From Gammaproteobacteria bacterium (GTDB lineage Bacteria; Pseudomonadota; Gammaproteobacteria; Arenicellales; DRJH01): a stretch of DNA of 23,661 bases. A model generated the notes under the pieces. It saw only the letters and a program-made list of their open reading frames with translations, was not told the DNA's origin and ran no database searches. Where the stretch lies: the NCBI GenBank assembly GCA_011052285.1, contig DRJH01000201.1, positions 1 to 23,661 of the forward strand, in the 5' to 3' direction. Numbering within the stretch: position 1 is the stretch's first letter; every line of letters begins with the position of its first letter. Below are positions 7,153-15,685 of this stretch, piece after piece. The position numbers were made by a program, and so were the translations under genes.

Positions 7153-7944
7153 TTGTCCAGCTCTGCTTTAACGCCACCTCCCGACCCCAGGTTCATCTCA
7201 GGTCGCACCGGGCAGATCCGCATCGTACTGATCCGTCCCAGTCATCCGGGCAATATCGGTGCCACGGCTCGAGCTATGTGGACCATGGGATTCCAGCAGC
7301 TGTATCTGGTTGAGCCCGATATTTTCCCCAGTGATGTTGCTGTGGCCCGTGCCACAGGTGCTGATCATATCCTGCAGAAGGCTGTAGTTTGTGCTGACCT
7401 CGATGCTGCGCTGCAGGATGTTACTTTGGTGTTGGCCACCTCGGCCCGTCAACGTAGTGTTACCTGGCCTGTAATGAGCCCACGAATAGCTATGCAGACC
7501 GCCTGGCAGGCTACCGAGCGCGGGCAGGTCGCGATCCTGTTTGGTCGTGAAAACAGTGGGCTTTCCAACGCTGAGTTGGATCGTGCCAATATCCATGTCA
7601 CCGTACCAGTCAACGCAGCATTTCATTCACTCAATCTCGCCAGTGCGGTTCAGATCATGACGTATGAATTGCGTCAGGTTATGCTGGGCCAAGTACCATC
7701 GCCGTCTCCAGCATCGACCGACGCGAAGGATCAAGCAGCTTCAGCAGTGAGTATTGAGCAATTTTTTGTACATCTCGAGCAGGTATTACACGCCGTAGAA
7801 TTTATTAAAGCACCCAACTCGAGCCGGTTATTCCGCAAAATCAGGCGTCTTTTCGTCCGTTCCGGTATGTCGGTTGATGACGTAAATATTTTTCGTGGTA
7901 TCCTCTCATCGATCGAATATCAACTGCAACGCAAGGGCAAGTAA
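7153..7944 (+). CDS. trmJ: TrmJ, tRNA (cytidine/uridine-32-2'-O-)-methyltransferase
   Basis: TrmJ is a SPOUT-class methyltransferase that 2'-O-methylates C32 or U32 in the anticodon loop of several tRNAs using SAM. The conserved N-terminus IRIVLIRPSHPGNIGATARA begins near residue 22; the knot region has LFGRENSGLSN and the C-terminal motif SLNLASAVQIMTYELR. A C-terminal helical extension follows (about 195–263). At 263 residues it is slightly longer than E. coli TrmJ, owing to about 20 extra N-terminal residues. The best start is TTG at 7153; GGGGGA at 7135–7140 is somewhat far upstream, and no in-frame ATG lies nearby, so the start is uncertain. It is divergent from suhB and followed by iscA after 114 bp. 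Confidence 0.92.
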   Translation: MSSSALTPPPDPRFISGRTGQIRIVLIRPSHPGNIGATARAMWTMGFQQLYLVEPDIFPSDVAVARATGADHILQKAVVCADLDAALQDVTLVLATSARQRSVTWPVMSPRIAMQTAWQATERGQVAILFGRENSGLSNAELDRANIHVTVPVNAAFHSLNLASAVQIMTYELRQVMLGQVPSPSPASTDAKDQAASAVSIEQFFVHLEQVLHAVEFIKAPNSSRLFRKIRRLFVRSGMSVDDVNIFRGILSSIEYQLQRKGK

Positions 7945-8058
7945 AACGAGTGCATGCTGTGACCTGGAAGCCCATGTAGTTGCCCCTGTAATTTAGTCTT
8001 TGTAATAGGGTAATACAATGAACCCCGAACTTTTTTGGAGCGATCCTGGAGTGTGTGT

Positions 8059-8385
8059 ATGGCGATTACCTTAACTACGGCCGCAGCGGATCGGGTGCGT
8101 GGCTATCTTGAAAAATCAGAGCGGGCACTGGGGCTGCGCTTTGGTGTTAAAACCAGCGGTTGCTCCGGTTTTTCCTATACCGTAGAGTTGGCCGAATCAA
8201 TTGATGAACAGGACCAGGTATTTGAGTCTCAGGGGGTTAAAGTGGTGGTTAATAGCACCAGTCTGCCCTATGTGGACGGTACGGAAATCGACTTTAACCA
8301 GGATGAGTTGTCTGCTGCATTTGCGTTTAACAACCCTCGGGTCAGTGCAACCTGTGGCTGTGGTGAGAGCTTCAGTATCATCTGA
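8059..8385 (+). CDS. iscA: IscA, A-type iron-sulfur carrier
   Basis: This 108-residue A-type carrier binds an Fe-S cluster or iron and passes it to target apo-proteins. All three ligands are present: C35 (TSGCSGF) and C99/C101 (CGCGESF). GVKVVV and the CGCGESF ending fit IscA better than ErpA or SufA. The ATG at 8059 has GGAG at 8048–8051 with ideal spacing; a longer frame from 8035 would add eight residues without such support. No iscR, iscS, iscU, hscA or fdx gene is next to it, so this is a solitary copy. It sits 14 bp upstream of mtaB, a radical SAM Fe-S enzyme, which suggests it serves that or similar enzymes. Confidence 0.93.
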   Translation: MAITLTTAAADRVRGYLEKSERALGLRFGVKTSGCSGFSYTVELAESIDEQDQVFESQGVKVVVNSTSLPYVDGTEIDFNQDELSAAFAFNNPRVSATCGCGESFSII

Positions 8386-8399
8386 TCGGTGTTATTGCG

Positions 8400-9731
8400 G
8401 TGGTGACAAAGCCTATTGCAGTATCTGACCCTGTTTCTGTTGTGGGCACGGTGGCTGTGGCGACACTGGGTTGCCGGGTGAATAGCGTTGAATCTGCACA
8501 GATTTTGCAGCAGTTCAGTAACCAGGGTTGGAAAAAAGTGGCGTTTGAGCAGCCTGCAGATCTCTATGTTATCAATACCTGTACGGTGACCGGGGAGGCA
8601 GATCGACAGGCCCGGCAAATGGTGAGGCGGGTCATCCGTAGCAACCCAAAGGCAAAAGTCGTGGTGACCGGTTGCTATGCACAAATCAATGCCGCAGCCT
8701 GTGCCGCCATTCCAGGTGTCGATTATGTTATAGGTAACGCCCATAAGCTGAATTTGCCGAGTGTGCTGTTTGCTCCGAAGGAAACCCGGAAACAACAAGT
8801 TCAGGTTGATTTTCCCAGTTCTGAACCTGGATTCCCCACCGAATCGCTAACAGAGGTCGAGCGAAGTCGTGCTCTGGTCCAGGTCCAGCTAGGTTGTGAT
8901 CAGTCCTGCACGTTCTGTATTATTCACACCGCACGTGGTCCCAGTCGCTCACAGCTGCAAAGCCGAATCCTCGAGCAGGTGCAACGCCTGGTTAGCAAGG
9001 GGTTCCAGGAAATCGTACTTTGTGGTATTGATCTTGGAGACTATCGGTCCTCCGATCAGGGTGATCTGGTGGCATTATTGCAGCAGATTCTGCAGCTCGA
9101 TGGGGATTTCAGGATTCGGCTTGGTTCCATCGACCCCATTCATCTCAGTGATGGTCTGTGCCAATTGATGGCTGAGCAGGCTCGTCTGTGCCCACATCTG
9201 CATGTTTCCTTGCAAAGTGGTAACAACCTGATTTTAAAACGCATGAAGCGCCGATACGATCGATTATGGGTGGATCGTCGCTTGCGTCAGTTTCGTAGTT
9301 TGGTACCGGACTTGTTGGTAAGCGCCGATATCATGACCGGATTTCCTACCGAGACGGATGAGCAATTCCAGGATACGCTGCAAATGGTTGTGGAATATGG
9401 TATTGCTTACCCACATACCTTTTGTTTTTCACCTCGGCCAGGGACTCCAGCAGCAAAAATACCCAAACAGGTCGATAAAGTAATTGCCAGACACCGTGCT
9501 GCCCTGATTCGTGAAGCGGGTATGGAGAATCTGGTGGCACGCTTGGCCCTATGTCCGGGTCGTATCGGCCAGGTGCTGGTGGAACGGTCCGGGATGGAGG
9601 GAATCGCCCGGGGGCGCATGGCAAACTATCTTCCGGTACGTCTTTCCACGGTGGTAGTGGCGAAATCTCTGTTGAAGGTAGCGATTACCGGATTTACGGG
9701 TCAGTATCTGATTGCCGAAAGCCTTACTTAG
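8400..9731 (+). CDS. mtaB: MtaB-type tRNA t6A37 methylthiotransferase
   Basis: MtaB is a radical SAM methylthiotransferase that converts t6A at position 37 of ANN-decoding tRNAs to ms2t6A. The N-terminal UPF0004 domain carries the auxiliary-cluster cysteines C25 (TLGCRVNSVES), C61 (NTCTVT) and C92 (TGCYAQ). The radical SAM motif is C166-D-Q-S-C170-T-F-C173, and a TRAM-like region closes the 443-residue protein. TLGCRVN…ES with NTCTVT is the MtaB pattern; MiaB and RimO have different surroundings. The start GTG at 8400 is directly followed by a second GTG; neither has a strong ribosome site, and a later GTG near 8441 is possible since homology starts at about residue 19. It lies 14 bp after iscA. 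Confidence 0.87.
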   Translation: MVTKPIAVSDPVSVVGTVAVATLGCRVNSVESAQILQQFSNQGWKKVAFEQPADLYVINTCTVTGEADRQARQMVRRVIRSNPKAKVVVTGCYAQINAAACAAIPGVDYVIGNAHKLNLPSVLFAPKETRKQQVQVDFPSSEPGFPTESLTEVERSRALVQVQLGCDQSCTFCIIHTARGPSRSQLQSRILEQVQRLVSKGFQEIVLCGIDLGDYRSSDQGDLVALLQQILQLDGDFRIRLGSIDPIHLSDGLCQLMAEQARLCPHLHVSLQSGNNLILKRMKRRYDRLWVDRRLRQFRSLVPDLLVSADIMTGFPTETDEQFQDTLQMVVEYGIAYPHTFCFSPRPGTPAAKIPKQVDKVIARHRAALIREAGMENLVARLALCPGRIGQVLVERSGMEGIARGRMANYLPVRLSTVVVAKSLLKVAITGFTGQYLIAESLT

Positions 9732-9823
9732 CCGTTACAATTCCCCGTTTAACAAGATTGAGTACATGGCTTGAGCCAGCGATGGCCGCCGTGGCACAAA
9801 TGTAGCTATTTCAGGAGAAAACC

Positions 9824-10252
9824 ATGGCGGTTGAACGCACACTTTCCATTATTAAACCGGATGCAGTGGCAAAAAATGTCGTTGGCGCAATTGTCAGCCG
9901 ATTTGAGAAGGCCGGTCTGCAGGTCGTAGCAATGAAAATGTTGCGGCTTGGTAAGAAACAGGCTGAGGGTTTTTATGCGGTCCACAAGGAACGCCCCTTT
10001 TTTAATGATCTGGTGACCTATATGCAGTCAGGCCCGGTGGTGGTGCAGGTGCTTGAGGGCGACGATGCGATCTCACGAAACCGTGAGATTATGGGTGCGA
10101 CTGACCCGGCCAAAGCCGCAGCCGGAACTATTCGAGCAGACTTTGCTACCTCCATTGAAGCGAACTCCGTACACGGTTCTGATGCTGCAGATACGGCCGA
10201 AACCGAAATTGCTTATTTTTTTACCAACAATGAGTTTTGCCCAAGGTCGTGA
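9824..10252 (+). CDS. ndk: Nucleoside diphosphate kinase
   Basis: Ndk transfers the gamma-phosphate between nucleoside triphosphates and diphosphates through a phosphohistidine and balances NTP/dNTP pools in the cytoplasm. The 142-residue sequence is full length: N-terminal [12 protein letters not shown], and the active-site segment NSVHGSD with the phosphorylated His at 117, followed by the usual AETEIAYFF ending. The ATG at 9824 is preceded by AGGAG about 7 nt upstream, the clearest ribosome site in this part. The 92-bp gap after mtaB probably carries its promoter, though I find no good -35/-10 pair there. The rlmN frame overlaps its 3' end on paper, but the likely rlmN start lies 64 bp downstream. 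ndk–rlmN–pilW is a conserved order. Confidence 0.96.
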   Translation: MAVERTLSIIKPDAVAKNVVGAIVSRFEKAGLQVVAMKMLRLGKKQAEGFYAVHKERPFFNDLVTYMQSGPVVVQVLEGDDAISRNREIMGATDPAKAAAGTIRADFATSIEANSVHGSDAADTAETEIAYFFTNNEFCPRS

Positions 10253-10316
10253 GCGTATTATACAAGACACCTGGTACAGGATCCCTGGCTCTACAGCCGA
10301 TACGTGCCCACCGGTT

Positions 10317-11447
10317 ATGAATAATATGCTGGATTTCGATCGCCAGGGACTTGAACAATGGTTTGAGTCTTTGGGTGAGAAACCTTTTCGGGCACGACAA
10401 TTGATGAAGTGGTTATATCATCGCAAGGTTGCTGACTTTGCAGTGATGACCGATCTATCCAAGGGGCTTCGCCGGCATTTATCCAGTAAGGCCCGAGTTA
10501 CCGTACCGGAACTGGCACGCCAACAACTGGCTGATGACGGTGTTAGAAAATACCTGTTTCGCTTGGCCGATGGCAATGCTGTGGAGACTGTCTTTATTCC
10601 GGAGGCAGATCGGGGCACGCTTTGCATATCTTCGCAAGCAGGTTGCACGCTTAATTGCACTTTTTGCGCAACCGCTCGACAGGGCTTTAACCGTAACCTA
10701 GAGACTTCCGAGATCATCGGTCAATTGTGGGCGGTAGACCGATTGCTGGATCAAGAATTTTTACCTGCAATGACTTCGCCAGCTGCAGTTCGTGCAGCCC
10801 GCGTGGGTAGTGAACGAATCACTAATGTGGTGATGATGGGAATGGGAGAGCCCTTGTATAATTATGACAACGTGGTTGCCGCCATGCGTCTAATGCTCGA
10901 TGATTTTGGTTTTGGCTTGTCGAGAAGACGTGTTACGCTGAGCACAGCCGGGGTAACGCCGATGATTGATCGCCTGGCAACGGAGTGTTCGGTCAGCCTG
11001 GCGGTGTCCCTGCATGCTGCAGATGACGAACTGCGTACTCGTCTGGTGCCTTTAAATCGCAAATACCCGTTACAGGGTCTGATCGCAGCCTGTCGTCGCT
11101 ATGTGGTTGGGGAGGCCCGGCGCGCGGTAACCTTCGAATACATCATGCTTGAGGGTGTGAATGATAGCCTGTTGCAGGCGACCAAGCTGGCACGATTGTT
11201 GGCTGGTGTACCGGCTAAGGTCAATCTGATACCGTTCAATCCCTTTGAGAATTCAGGATTTCGTTGCAGCAGTGTTGCGACCATCGACTGCTTTCGTGAA
11301 CAATTGCTGAGGCATGGGATCATGACCATCACCCGGAAAACCCGCGGCCAGAATATAGCCGCAGCCTGTGGTCAATTGGCTGGTGAGGTTCTTGATCGTA
11401 CCCGGCGACTACCCAGGATTGAGAAAATGGCAGCGAGCTTCCAATGA
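10317..11447 (+). CDS. rlmN: RlmN, dual-specificity 23S rRNA A2503 / tRNA A37 methyltransferase
   Basis: RlmN is a radical SAM enzyme that makes m2A at 23S rRNA A2503 and at A37 of some tRNAs by way of a methylated cysteine. In the 376-residue product the cluster motif is C110-T-L-N-C114-T-F-C117, with the conserved C103 seven residues before it and the methyl-carrying C351 in AACGQL, matching the spacing of E. coli C118/C125 and C355. The N-terminal helical domain ([23 protein letters not shown]) fits. I chose the ATG at 10317 because family homology starts there; the frame is open upstream into ndk, and an ATG at 10230 cannot be excluded. No clear ribosome site precedes 10317. The stop overlaps the pilW start as ATGA. 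Confidence 0.92.
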   Translation: MNNMLDFDRQGLEQWFESLGEKPFRARQLMKWLYHRKVADFAVMTDLSKGLRRHLSSKARVTVPELARQQLADDGVRKYLFRLADGNAVETVFIPEADRGTLCISSQAGCTLNCTFCATARQGFNRNLETSEIIGQLWAVDRLLDQEFLPAMTSPAAVRAARVGSERITNVVMMGMGEPLYNYDNVVAAMRLMLDDFGFGLSRRRVTLSTAGVTPMIDRLATECSVSLAVSLHAADDELRTRLVPLNRKYPLQGLIAACRRYVVGEARRAVTFEYIMLEGVNDSLLQATKLARLLAGVPAKVNLIPFNPFENSGFRCSSVATIDCFREQLLRHGIMTITRKTRGQNIAAACGQLAGEVLDRTRRLPRIEKMAASFQ

Positions 11448-12274
11448 GGTTACGACGCTATTTTGGCTCTGCAAGTGTGGTATTTGTGTTGCTGGCAAGC
11501 TTGCTGCTGTCTGCCTGTTCAACCACCCAAACCAATCTGCGCAAACCATGGAGTGATACCAGGCGGGGTACGATTCATGTTGACCTTGGGGTTGCTTATA
11601 TGGGGCAGGGCAAACTGAGAATTGCCAAGCATGAGCTTGAGATAGCCTTGAAGTTGATTCCGGATAATGATCGGGCCAATCATGCTATGGCTCTGCTGAT
11701 GCTGCGCCTTAAAGAGCCGGTAAAAGCGAATGCTTATTTCAATAAGGCTGTTACCAGTAACCCTGAAAATGCTTCAGCAGCGGATGACTATGGCAGTTAC
11801 CTTTGCCAGAGTCGAGAGTTTGCAAAGGCCGACCAGCAGTATCAGAGAGCCTTACGTATTCGTTTGAATCCAAGGCCTGATTTGACCAATACTCTGATTG
11901 CATTGTGTTATCAGAAGCAACCAAAAAAATACGCGCAAGCGAGGCTCTATCTCGAGCATGCGCTGGAGATTAATCCGCGACTTGAAATTGCTTTGTTGGG
12001 TATGGCCAGGCAAAATGTCAGCGAACAAAAAGACCTCGCCGCCAGAGCCTATATTGAACGATATCTGGCTGTTGCCAAACCCACACCCACACTGTTGCTG
12101 TTGGCGGTCGGAGTCGAGCAACGCATGGGAGACAATAAGACCGCTGCTGAGTATGCTCGCCAATTACAGACGCTGTTTCCCAAATCGCAAGCCTTGCGGG
12201 AACTGGACCAACGTCGTCAAAGTAGGCCTCGGGCCAAGTTGATGCGCGGTAAGACGCAGAGCATATCGGACTAA
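11444..12274 (+). CDS. pilW: PilW/PilF, TPR lipoprotein for type IV pilus secretin assembly
   Basis: The product is an outer-membrane lipoprotein pilotin (PilF in Pseudomonas, PilW in Neisseria naming) that targets and assembles the PilQ secretin of type IV pili. The N-terminus is a lipoprotein signal with lipobox LLSAC and acylated Cys25. About six tetratricopeptide units follow between residues 45 and 250, for example [28 protein letters not shown] and [22 protein letters not shown] regions. At 276 residues it is somewhat longer than P. aeruginosa PilF, with a basic tail ([14 protein letters not shown]). The ATG at 11444 overlaps the rlmN stop by four bases, so the two are co-translated. 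Its position between rlmN and rodZ is the conserved one, although no other pilus genes are in the window. Confidence 0.9.
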   Translation: MRLRRYFGSASVVFVLLASLLLSACSTTQTNLRKPWSDTRRGTIHVDLGVAYMGQGKLRIAKHELEIALKLIPDNDRANHAMALLMLRLKEPVKANAYFNKAVTSNPENASAADDYGSYLCQSREFAKADQQYQRALRIRLNPRPDLTNTLIALCYQKQPKKYAQARLYLEHALEINPRLEIALLGMARQNVSEQKDLAARAYIERYLAVAKPTPTLLLLAVGVEQRMGDNKTAAEYARQLQTLFPKSQALRELDQRRQSRPRAKLMRGKTQSISD

Positions 12275-12296
12275 CCATCGTTTTTCATAGAACAGC

Positions 12297-13709
12297 ATGA
12301 TGAAGAAACCACACACTGTAAAATTGTCATTGACGGTAGAAAACAGTCAGACAGGTATTCGACTGGGTGAGCAACTCCAAGCTGGCAGGGAAAAGCTGGG
12401 TTTGAGTGTTGCCGAGGTTGCTGAACAGCTATGTATGAACCCGCTTCGAATCGAAGAGCTGGAGCAGGACAACTACGATAACATGGCTGGTGCAACCTAT
12501 ACGCGGGGTTATCTGCGAAATTATGCCCGACTGATAAAACTTGATGATGCGCAAATGGTCCATCTGTACGAGCAGGTGCAGGAACTGCCGGAGGGTAGGC
12601 AAGCAGCGCCATTGATTGAACCGATGATTGAAGGCAATCTGCCACACCATATGGACAGTGCCTCACGGTACATCGGGTTGTTGCTACTTTTGGCATTACT
12701 TATGGTGGGGGGCTGGTGGTGGCAGAGTCAACGAGTTGCCGACAATAGGGTTGTCAATTCCACAGCGATCGACCAGCCTTCATCGGCTGCTGTGATTGTT
12801 TCTGCTGATCCCGGGGGCGAGATAACCCCAGATTCGACAGCACCGAACGCTGCTGTCGTACAGGCCGCTACGCCAGCAGAATCGCAAGCATCGGTTCCTG
12901 GGGCAACTACAGCAAATCAGCGCTCGTTATCAACTACGGATTCTGCGGCTATGTCGGCCTCTACTGCAGCAGCATCAGATTCAGCAGCGGCACCCGCAGC
13001 GGTGTCAGACTCAGCTGCAGCCGGCCAGCAGGCGGTCGCTTCTCCACGGCCATCGCTACCAGCAGGCCGGCAACAATCACCGTCCGTGACGACCAATCAA
13101 GACGTTAAGGGGCAAGCCGTTAAAGGGAAAACCGGCCAGGGGCAAACGAAGCAAGAGTTGGGAAACAAAACTGTTGGAGTCACATCTACAGTGCCGAAAA
13201 CAGCCCCAGCTCAAGCGAATGTTCGGTTAGCAGGCGACAAACGGGCAAGTGCTGAATCTGTAACGATAACATCTCGTGCTTCTTCCTCATCACCAGGCAA
13301 GCAGTCCCGGACAACCGGGCAGCCAAAAAAGTCAACTACAGTTGACGCCCATGTCGTTTCCAATACTGTAGCCAGGGCAAGGACTGGCAGGCGTTTGACT
13401 GCAAAGAAGAAGGCGCAAGTGATGCCGAAACTGCAGCTAAGTGACGATTTTCGTACCTTGACCTTGTATTTCGACCTGGGTTCGTGGGTGGATATCCGTG
13501 ATGCCACCGGCAAACGACTGATAAATCGGATGGTGGTTCAGGGGCGAACTTTATCAAAACAGGGCACACCACCATTCAAAATCTTTCTTGGCAACCGCCA
13601 GGGTGTCCGTATCATGTACCGTGGCAAGCCGGTACAGATTCAGGATAATGGTACCGGCATGTTCGTTCGCTTTGTGGTGGGTAAGCCGCTTGCAGATTCT
13701 GCGAGATAG
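12297..13709 (+). CDS. rodZ: RodZ-like cell-shape protein (cytoplasmic HTH, one TM segment, DUF4115)
   Basis: RodZ is a bitopic inner-membrane protein that couples MreB filaments to the cell-wall elongation machinery. Domains in the 470-residue product: an Xre-like helix-turn-helix (HTH_25) at about 22–100 (GEQLQAGREKLGLSVAEVAEQL, then YTRGYLRNYARLI); a transmembrane segment at about 124–140 (IGLLLLLALLMVGGWWW); a long periplasmic linker at about 145–380, very rich in Ala, Ser, Thr, Gln and Pro; and the C-terminal DUF4115 domain at about 382–465 (LTLYFDLGSWVDIRDATGKRL). The linker is long for the family. ATG codons at 12297 and 12300 are both possible, with only a weak ribosome site. The TAG stop is two bases from the hisS ATG. 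The usual next gene, ispG, is missing. Confidence 0.9.
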   Translation: MMKKPHTVKLSLTVENSQTGIRLGEQLQAGREKLGLSVAEVAEQLCMNPLRIEELEQDNYDNMAGATYTRGYLRNYARLIKLDDAQMVHLYEQVQELPEGRQAAPLIEPMIEGNLPHHMDSASRYIGLLLLLALLMVGGWWWQSQRVADNRVVNSTAIDQPSSAAVIVSADPGGEITPDSTAPNAAVVQAATPAESQASVPGATTANQRSLSTTDSAAMSASTAAASDSAAAPAAVSDSAAAGQQAVASPRPSLPAGRQQSPSVTTNQDVKGQAVKGKTGQGQTKQELGNKTVGVTSTVPKTAPAQANVRLAGDKRASAESVTITSRASSSSPGKQSRTTGQPKKSTTVDAHVVSNTVARARTGRRLTAKKKAQVMPKLQLSDDFRTLTLYFDLGSWVDIRDATGKRLINRMVVQGRTLSKQGTPPFKIFLGNRQGVRIMYRGKPVQIQDNGTGMFVRFVVGKPLADSAR

Positions 13710-13711
13710 TG

Positions 13712-14989
13712 ATGTCGATAAAACTGGAAGCCGTTCGCGGTATGCGGGATCTCCTGCCTGGACAAACCGCACAGTGGGGTTCGGTAGAAAGAATTATGCG
13801 AAATGTAGCAGCTCAGTACGGCTATGCGGAGCTGCGCACGCCGATTGTGGAAAAAACGGCCTTATTCGAGCGCTCCATCGGTGAGCAGACCGACATTGTT
13901 GAAAAGGAGATGTACAGTTTTTCCACCCATGGTGGAGATTCGTTGACGTTACGACCTGAATGTACAGCCAGTGTAGTACGTGCGGGTATTCAGCATGGTT
14001 TGTTTCGTGCGGGTGGTCAGCGACTTTGGTACTGTGGGCCAATGTTCCGTCATGAACGACCACAGAAGGGACGCTACCGTCAATTCCAGCAATTTGGGGT
14101 GGAGGCTTTTGGATGGCCTGGTCCTGATGTGGATGCCGAGATCTTGCAACTTGCTGCCAGAATCTGGTCTCGTCTGGGTATTGTAGGTCTGGAGTTGCAG
14201 ATCAATACGCTGGGTTCGGAGTCGACAAGAACACAATTTCGTGCTGCCTTGGTGGACTATCTGGAAAGCCGCAAAGATGCTCTGGATGAAGACAGTAAAC
14301 GTCGTTTACAACGAAATCCACTACGTGTACTCGACAGCAAGAATCCTGCTATGCAGTCGATTATTGCCAAGGCACCACGTATTCTTGATTATCTTGATAT
14401 TGCGGCAGCGGCACATTTTAGCGAACTCAGAGCCAGGCTGGATACGGCAGGTATAAACTACACGGTGAATCCACTACTGGTTCGTGGTCTGGATTATTAT
14501 ACGTCAACCGTTTTTGAATGGATCACGGATCAGCTAGGTGCCCAGAACGCAGTTTGTGCGGGTGGTCGTTATGATCAACTCGCGTCAGAATTGGGTGGTG
14601 GCCAGGTCCCGGCAGCAGGCTTTGCGATCGGCCTGGATCGAGTGATGGAACTTATCCCGAGCCAGCAGCGCAAGGCTTTGACTCAGGTCACTGATGCCTA
14701 TTTGGTGTGGCTTGGTGAGGCGGCCCGAATACAGGCACCACGGCTGACTGAAATACTGCGAGATGCTGGCTTGGCGGTAATTAGCCACTGTGGAGCTGGC
14801 GGATTGAAAGCACAGATGAAAAAAGCTGACCGTAGTGGTGCCCGTTATGCCTTGATTCTCGGTGATGAGGAGCTTGAGCAGGAGCTTGTGACGGTCAAAC
14901 CACTGCGCCAGGATGGTCAACAGCAGCATCTTACCTGGTCACAAGCGGCCACACTGCTGCAATCACATAGGCTGCCGGTATTGAAATGA
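13712..14989 (+). CDS. hisS: Histidyl-tRNA synthetase
   Basis: HisS is the class II aminoacyl-tRNA synthetase that charges tRNAHis in the cytoplasm. The 425-residue protein has KLEAVRGMRDLLP at the N-terminus, motif 2 FRHERPQKGRYRQFQQ near residue 112, the histidine-binding motifs LVRGLDYYT near 256 and AGGRYDQL near 283, and motif 3 GFAIGLDR near 303, followed by the C-terminal anticodon-binding domain (about 330–425). The ATG at 13712 lies just after the rodZ stop; a GTG at 13709 in the same frame overlaps that stop. No strong ribosome site is visible, so translation may be coupled to rodZ. All catalytic motifs look intact. Confidence 0.97.
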   Translation: MSIKLEAVRGMRDLLPGQTAQWGSVERIMRNVAAQYGYAELRTPIVEKTALFERSIGEQTDIVEKEMYSFSTHGGDSLTLRPECTASVVRAGIQHGLFRAGGQRLWYCGPMFRHERPQKGRYRQFQQFGVEAFGWPGPDVDAEILQLAARIWSRLGIVGLELQINTLGSESTRTQFRAALVDYLESRKDALDEDSKRRLQRNPLRVLDSKNPAMQSIIAKAPRILDYLDIAAAAHFSELRARLDTAGINYTVNPLLVRGLDYYTSTVFEWITDQLGAQNAVCAGGRYDQLASELGGGQVPAAGFAIGLDRVMELIPSQQRKALTQVTDAYLVWLGEAARIQAPRLTEILRDAGLAVISHCGAGGLKAQMKKADRSGARYALILGDEELEQELVTVKPLRQDGQQQHLTWSQAATLLQSHRLPVLK

Positions 14990-15046
14990 TCGGTATCGAA
15001 ATAATAAGTAACCCACGACATGCCCGAGTGGGCCTGAGGATATAGC

Positions 15047-15685
15047 ATGACAGATCCACTGTTGTACGAGGACGATGAAACTGCCAAACTGAAAGATTGG
15101 TGGAAGAAAAATGGTCATTCCATTATTGCTGGTGTGGTACTTGGTTTAATCATTGTGGTTGGGGTAAATTATTGGCGTAATTATCAGACATCCCAGGCGG
15201 AAGAGGCGTCTGTACTGTTCGAGCAAGTTGCCTCCGCTGTGGTGACCAAGAAGCCGGAGCAGGCAGTCGCAGCAGGTGCACGCCTGATGAGTGATTTTAA
15301 GGGTTCCGGTTATGCTGCGAAGGCGGCATTGTTACTGGCTAAAATCAGTGTCGACAAAAAAGATTTTGCCAGCGCAGAAAATCAGTTACGCTGGGCAATC
15401 GATAATGCTGCAGACAAGGCAACTGCAATGCTGACCCGACTGCGGCTTGTTGAGCTCCTGCTGGCGCAGCGCAAGTGGGATGCAGCGGGAGCATTGTTGG
15501 AACAGGTTAAGGGTAAGAGTTTTGCATCGCGCCGGGCCGAGCTGCAGGGTGATCTTGCCATGGCTCGAGGCCGCCGTAAGGTGGCCTATACAGCGTATAC
15601 CGACGCCTTGGCCAGCCTGGATCAGGCAGCATCTTATCGTGATATTCTTGTAATGAAGCGTGATCACGCCGGGAGTCAAAAATGA
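15047..15685 (+). CDS. yfgM: YfgM-like ancillary SecYEG translocon subunit
   Basis: YfgM is a single-pass inner-membrane protein with a periplasmic TPR domain; in E. coli it associates with SecYEG and PpiD and helps hand over secreted proteins to periplasmic chaperones. The 212-residue sequence has the typical acidic, Trp-containing cytoplasmic start (YEDDETAKLKDWWKKNG), a membrane helix at about 25–42 (IIAGVVLGLIIVVGVNY) and then helical repeats up to about 200. The ATG at 15047 has GAGGA about 10 nt upstream. It follows hisS after 57 bp and overlaps bamB by four bases (ATGA), so it is probably co-translated with the outer-membrane assembly lipoprotein. The order hisS–yfgM–bamB–der is conserved. 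Confidence 0.92.
   Translation: MTDPLLYEDDETAKLKDWWKKNGHSIIAGVVLGLIIVVGVNYWRNYQTSQAEEASVLFEQVASAVVTKKPEQAVAAGARLMSDFKGSGYAAKAALLLAKISVDKKDFASAENQLRWAIDNAADKATAMLTRLRLVELLLAQRKWDAAGALLEQVKGKSFASRRAELQGDLAMARGRRKVAYTAYTDALASLDQAASYRDILVMKRDHAGSQK

Noticed and set aside
6924..7313. 129-codon forward open frame across the suhB–trmJ gap
   Set aside because: It overlaps trmJ in another frame, lacks recognisable domains and has no convincing ribosome site.
8657..8798. Long minus-strand open frames opposite iscA, mtaB and other plus-strand genes
   Set aside because: They lie opposite well-supported conserved genes, have no domain features or start signals, and look like mirror frames.
9767..9778. 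TGGCT-tg-AGCCA inverted repeat upstream of ndk
   Set aside because: The loop is only 2 nt and the stem 5 bp, with no T-run or promoter context; chance is likely.
10053..10316. Upstream extension of rlmN overlapping ndk
   Set aside because: It lies mostly inside ndk in a different frame and has no similarity to the RlmN N-terminus, which begins at about 10317.
14990..15046. Short hairpins (CCCAC/GTGGG and GCCC-gagt-GGGC) between hisS and yfgM, considered as a terminator
   Set aside because: The stems are only 4–5 bp, overlap each other and have no T-run; the genes are normally co-transcribed.
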